Shown one piece after another: positions 7,812-10,465 of a DNA stretch of 10,465 nt (position 1 is its first letter; each line of letters starts with the position of its first letter). Position numbers and translations under genes: made by a program. The stretch is taken from contig NAOQ01000001.1 of assembly GCA_002751075.1 (NCBI GenBank), forward strand, positions 143,652 through 154,116. The letters run 5' to 3'. This stretch comes from Ichthyophonus hoferi. Lineage: Eukaryota; Opisthokonta; Ichthyosporea; Ichthyophonida; Ichthyophonidae. Below the pieces are notes generated by a model. The model saw only the letters and a list, made by a program, of their open reading frames with translations. It was not told the origin of the DNA and did not search any database.

Positions 7812-9128
7812 CCACAAGTATATTGGTTTAAAATTGGGTAAATCTTTGACACGGGGTTGCTGAAAACTGCATATACGGGTTAGATATGCGGGCAATATCT
7901 TGTTTAAATTATATTGTTAAATTGATACATAAAGAGTAAGACTCTGTATGAGCTTTCCATAGATGTAGTTGGTAGCCCTTACATATCACTTTGTTGCTAG
8001 TGGTGTTCTATTATTTACCTTTAGTACTTTACTATATATATGCATATGTACGTGTGTTTGCGTGTGCAGGTTTTAACATCAGTCATGCGGGGCCAATCGC
8101 GTGAAAAGCCGTCCGCACACATTCACACCACATGCTTACACAGTTCTATCCAATCAGGTAAGCAGTTTTGAAGACCTTCGGTTGGGGCCATTAGTACGTC
8201 ATCCAATGGTGATAAGCTATTTTGGGTTCCTCCAATCAACGAAAACTCCAGAATACACCTTAAAAGACTTTGCAGTTGACTTGATTAAAATAACGAAAAA
8301 AGTATGTGTATGTATGTATAAATGTCAATGCATGTATTTTTATAGTTTTGTCTTGTTTTTTATGTATTTGTAGACACGTTTGTTTATATCTTAGTGTATT
8401 TCAATGCTTCAATATATATATAGATTTAAATGTATGTATGCATCTATTGTGTGTAATGTAGTTCTTTGTATTGATATCGTAACAACAAATATATATTTAT
8501 TATCATAATAAATTCATATATATTTTAATACCTAGTAAAAATAATTATAATAATATATTACTAACATAATATAAAGATATCATTAGAAATATTATATTTA
8601 CACATACTATAATTCAAAAATTATACCGTATCACTTCGAAGTATTTAAAAGACTAAAGCCAAAAAAAATTATTTTTTTATAACACCTTTTAACCTTTAGG
8701 TTGGACAACCACTACTGTTGAAACGTTAAAATATAGAGTAAACTACACTTGCAACCTTTATTGAACCACCAATAAGCTCATATCTCTTACCTTTATTATG
8801 TTTTTAGAGACAGGGCAAGACTAAAGAAAGATTGAACCCATCTGAAGTGGTTACAGAGATCGGCCTCCTGAAAGAGATAGACCCACGCGAGGTACATATA
8901 TTTCTAACCCGTTTTATTTGGTATATTTTTACAATTCTTTCATTTATTCCCTTATTTTTTTATAATAGGTTATTTGTAATAATTATGCAGATCTAAGTAA
9001 ATTATTAGAGATTATTTTGCTCATATTATATGCTCTAATACTATAATTTCTGCTTATATACATTTACAATAACAGTGATTGTTTTTTCATAGGTTATATA
9101 TGACTTTATTGAAGTTGGAGGCATTTAG
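6450..9128 (+). CDS. NO VEIN-like N-terminal region protein, six exons
   Basis: Exons 6450-6786, 6997-7104, 7703-7773, 8158-8301, 8808-8891 and 9093-9128 join in consistent phases (1, 1, 0, 0, 0) to 259 codons. Residues 1-75 are Gly/Gln/Pro/Arg-rich (MNNNQGQGQGRNSPRPGG...), probably disordered and RNA-binding-like. Residues 84-172 carry TLSELEGILASCA, FEDIGFSPKQVPLLERL and HRSVATLQDLELEI. Residues 173-195 read VSSFEDLRLGPLVRHPMV then ISYFG. From memory of Arabidopsis NO VEIN, these align almost without gaps to its N-terminal region (VQMQDVPSLHRL, RRVTTLYDLEVAI, SFEDLELGPLLQHPLV). That plant nuclear protein is over 2,000 residues long and carries a GHKL-type ATPase domain further on. Here the frame stops soon after the shared region, so this is either a compact version or a truncated copy. 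Biochemical function is unknown. The exon 4 start was chosen because it makes the alignment gapless. Confidence 0.75.
7105..7702 (+). other. Intron 2 of the NO VEIN-like gene
   Basis: 598 bases with a GTGGGT donor and an ATATATTTTCAG acceptor. AT-rich with short TA and TATG runs (near 7564-7605); no coding frame seen. Confidence 0.65.
7781..7809. repeat. TA dinucleotide microsatellite
   Basis: About fourteen TA units start seven bases inside intron 3, directly after the GTAAGGG donor. Length variation here could affect use of that donor. Confidence 0.95.
8302..8807 (+). other. Intron 4 of the NO VEIN-like gene
   Basis: 506 AT-rich bases from a GTATGT donor to a TTTTTAG acceptor. No other gene is seen inside. 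Confidence 0.65.
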
Positions 9129-9130
9129 GA

Positions 9131-9319
9131 ATGCTATTATATCACGGTAGTACTGCTAATGGAGATATATGTCACACTTTGATAACTTTAATGTTTGTGG
9201 ATTTAATTGGAGTGAGTATAGAAGTCGATAAAGATGTGATTGGAAGGTATGTAATAGGGGTAGATATGAGTGTAGAAGAACTATGTTCTAAACATAATGA
9301 GATATGTGCAAATATCTAG
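9131..9319 (+). CDS. 62-codon coding-like ORF starting 2 bases after the preceding stop
   Basis: Starts at ATG 9131 and ends TAG 9317-9319. It reads MLLYHGSTANGDICHTLITL, then MFVDLIGVSIEVDKDVIG and finally SVEELCSKHNEICANI. Codons strongly favour purines in the first position, as real coding DNA does. The frame is already open from 9113, so it overlaps the last codons of the NO VEIN-like gene in the -1 frame. It could be a continuation reached by frameshift, an alternative last exon whose junction I cannot find (no acceptor here is phase-compatible with the donor at 8892), a re-initiated second cistron, or a shadow of an assembly slip. I do not recognise the protein. Confidence 0.4.
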   Translation: MLLYHGSTANGDICHTLITLMFVDLIGVSIEVDKDVIGRYVIGVDMSVEELCSKHNEICANI

Positions 9320-9922
9320 TAGGACTCTTTTGTGGAGTAGATATATATACATGGATATGTAACAACCACTCCATAATTGTCTCTCTTCTTCCCGATTTTA
9401 TAAACATAAAATGTTGACAGCATTATTTTTCCAGTAAAAGAATGCTACATATGTTAAATCGGGCATATATATATTTAAATATTTTTTGAGTTATTTTTTT
9501 CATTTTAAAGGAATTATAATCTCTTGAAAGCTATTACACATTACAGATAACAAGAAAAAGAATTTGAAATAATAGTTTTTTATTACAAGTAAAGACGTAA
9601 ATGTTTTCAAGGAACTGATAGAGCTAATATGTTAAAGAATATGAGAAAGAGTGGATTATATATGTAAACGCATATTCATAATGAAGTCTGTAAGACAATA
9701 TATTTTGATGTATATTTATCTGATATAGAGAAATACAGTTGAAAAATAAATGCTGTCACTTGCAAATAAAATACAATTGTATCTAATTTCTTCTCTTTTG
9801 TGTATACTTTCCAACAAAAATTCGTGCACAGAAGCTTTGTTTTTCCTGTCAGATTAGTGAGTATTTCACTCTCACAATAATCATTCAATTGATTGTGTAG
9901 AATGTATTAGTCGATGATTAGA
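9320..9922. other. Intergenic stretch or 3' UTR
   Basis: No convincing gene. AATAAA occurs at 9745-9750 and 9765-9770 and could end a transcript of the upstream gene, which would imply a long 3' UTR. A minus-strand frame at 9676-9888 has AT-driven composition and was not accepted. Confidence 0.45.
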
Positions 9923-10265
9923 ATGGAGCCGCAAAGGACTATTGCTCATAATAGTTCTTTACTCAACTCACCACTGCCTATCTCATCATTTGAAGAACAG
10001 AATACCGAAATAACCTTCGTGCATCTCTCCTTCATAGCTGGGATTCCGCATCAATGGTCTAGGCTTAGCACTCTCCGTATGTTGGCAACTATCAAACACA
10101 GAAACGCAAATTTGGCGCAAGGTGAAGCTGAAAGCGGAGAAGGAGAGGGAAAATGAATTATTAGATAGTGCGCGCCTTGCAGTGATGACCCGAAATATTG
10201 AAGCCCCTGAGAGACCAGCTCACTTAGGCATTATCAGATTGCTGGATGAAGCTGCCGCCCTTCGG
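9923..10265 (+). CDS. Unrecognised 5' part of a gene running off the window
   Basis: ATG 9923 has a strong context (A at -3, G at +4); an in-frame ATG also lies at 9914. The first part reads MEPQRTIAHNSSLLNSPLPI and ends near WSRLSTL. From about 10102 the coding signal moves to another frame, reading TQIWRKVKLKAEKEREN and then LGIIRLLDEAAALR up to a GTAACA donor at 10266 (phase 0). The two frames join correctly if 10077-10101 (GTATGT...CACAG, 25 bases) is removed as an intron, or if 10077-10182 (106 bases, acceptor CCTTGCAG) is removed. A one-base sequence error would also explain it. The second part is charged and probably a helix or coiled coil (KVKLKAEKERENELL). No family is recognised. 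Later exons would lie beyond the window. Confidence 0.5.
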
Positions 10266-10390
10266 GTAACAGCTTTGTTTTTGTTTTTTGGGCGATGAAT
10301 TCATTATATACTTAAATGCTGGTTATTTTAGTATTAATTATTTTTATATATTTGATGTATGCCAAGACAATATAATATATATTATGTGAT
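10266..10390 (+). other. Probable intron start, AT-rich
   Basis: Follows the GTAACA donor. No further exon is visible before the window ends. The preceding frame remains open only to TGA at 10296-10298. Confidence 0.4.
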
Positions 10391-10465
10391 ATGATATGAA
10401 AGGCTATGCTATGCTATGATAGGATAAGATACTATAAGATATTATATGATATATATATATATATA
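10381..10465. repeat. Degenerate pentamer array running into TA repeat
   Basis: Cut into fives, the stretch reads ATTAT, GTGAT, ATGAT, ATGAA, AGGCT, ATGCT, ATGCT, ATGAT, AGGAT, AAGAT, ACTAT, AAGAT, ATTAT, ATGAT and so on. Nearly every unit fits A-N-N-(A/C)-T. It then becomes a TA run that reaches the window edge. Confidence 0.75.

Noticed and set aside
7662-7895. Minus-strand open frame over exon 3 of the NO VEIN-like gene
   Set aside because: Shadow of exon 3 plus translated TA repeat.
9676-9888. 70-codon minus-strand open frame
   Set aside because: Some protein-like stretches, but no family, no clear splice context and AT-driven composition; left unannotated.
1-10465. tRNA, rRNA, CRISPR array or bacterial-type operon
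   Set aside because: No tRNA arm signatures, conserved rRNA blocks, regularly spaced repeats or closely packed unspliced genes were seen on either strand.

Overview
The window is AT-rich eukaryotic nuclear DNA. Coding pieces are short exons bounded by GT...AG introns with GTAAG or GTATGT donors. Between them lie long AT-rich stretches full of simple repeats. No bacterial operon, rRNA, tRNA or CRISPR array is visible. The lineage cannot be fixed from the sequence. A densovirus-like parvovirus fossil points to an animal host, while the best recognised gene belongs to a family best known from plants but spread through eukaryotes.

Left part (1-3161): a CTTAC pentanucleotide array fills the first 130 bases and runs into a coding-like stretch that stops at 260-262, with AATAAA just after it. 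Next comes an unrecognised split gene. Its exons 701-858 and 1904-2073 join in matching phase, and a third coding-like block lies at 2949-3161.

Middle (3162-6449): about 2 kb without a convincing host gene holds a poly-A run, a CATA microsatellite and a strongly A-skewed block (about 4290-5200). That block contains a promoter-like CCAAT/TGACGTCA/TATA cluster. A minus-strand, broken parvovirus NS1 helicase fossil follows (about 5241-6030), then a 30-codon coding-like minus-strand ORF and an ACTAT array.

Right part (6450-10465): a six-exon plus-strand gene (6450-9128, 259 codons) matches the N-terminal region of the plant NO VEIN protein, as I recall it. The match covers a low-complexity Gly/Gln/Pro-rich head and the conserved SFEDL.LGPL..HP.V..YF block. 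The gene stops where that region ends. A second coding-like frame starts two bases after its stop codon. A further partial gene starts at 9923; its frame is kept only by a very short or somewhat longer intron, or by correcting a one-base slip. The window ends in degenerate pentamer and TA repeats.

No shared pathway among these genes can be shown. The points most worth a second look are the compact NO VEIN-like gene with its overlapping follow-on frame, the parvovirus fossil with a promoter-like cluster aimed antisense into it, and the CTTAC array, which could be telomere-like, intronic or translated.
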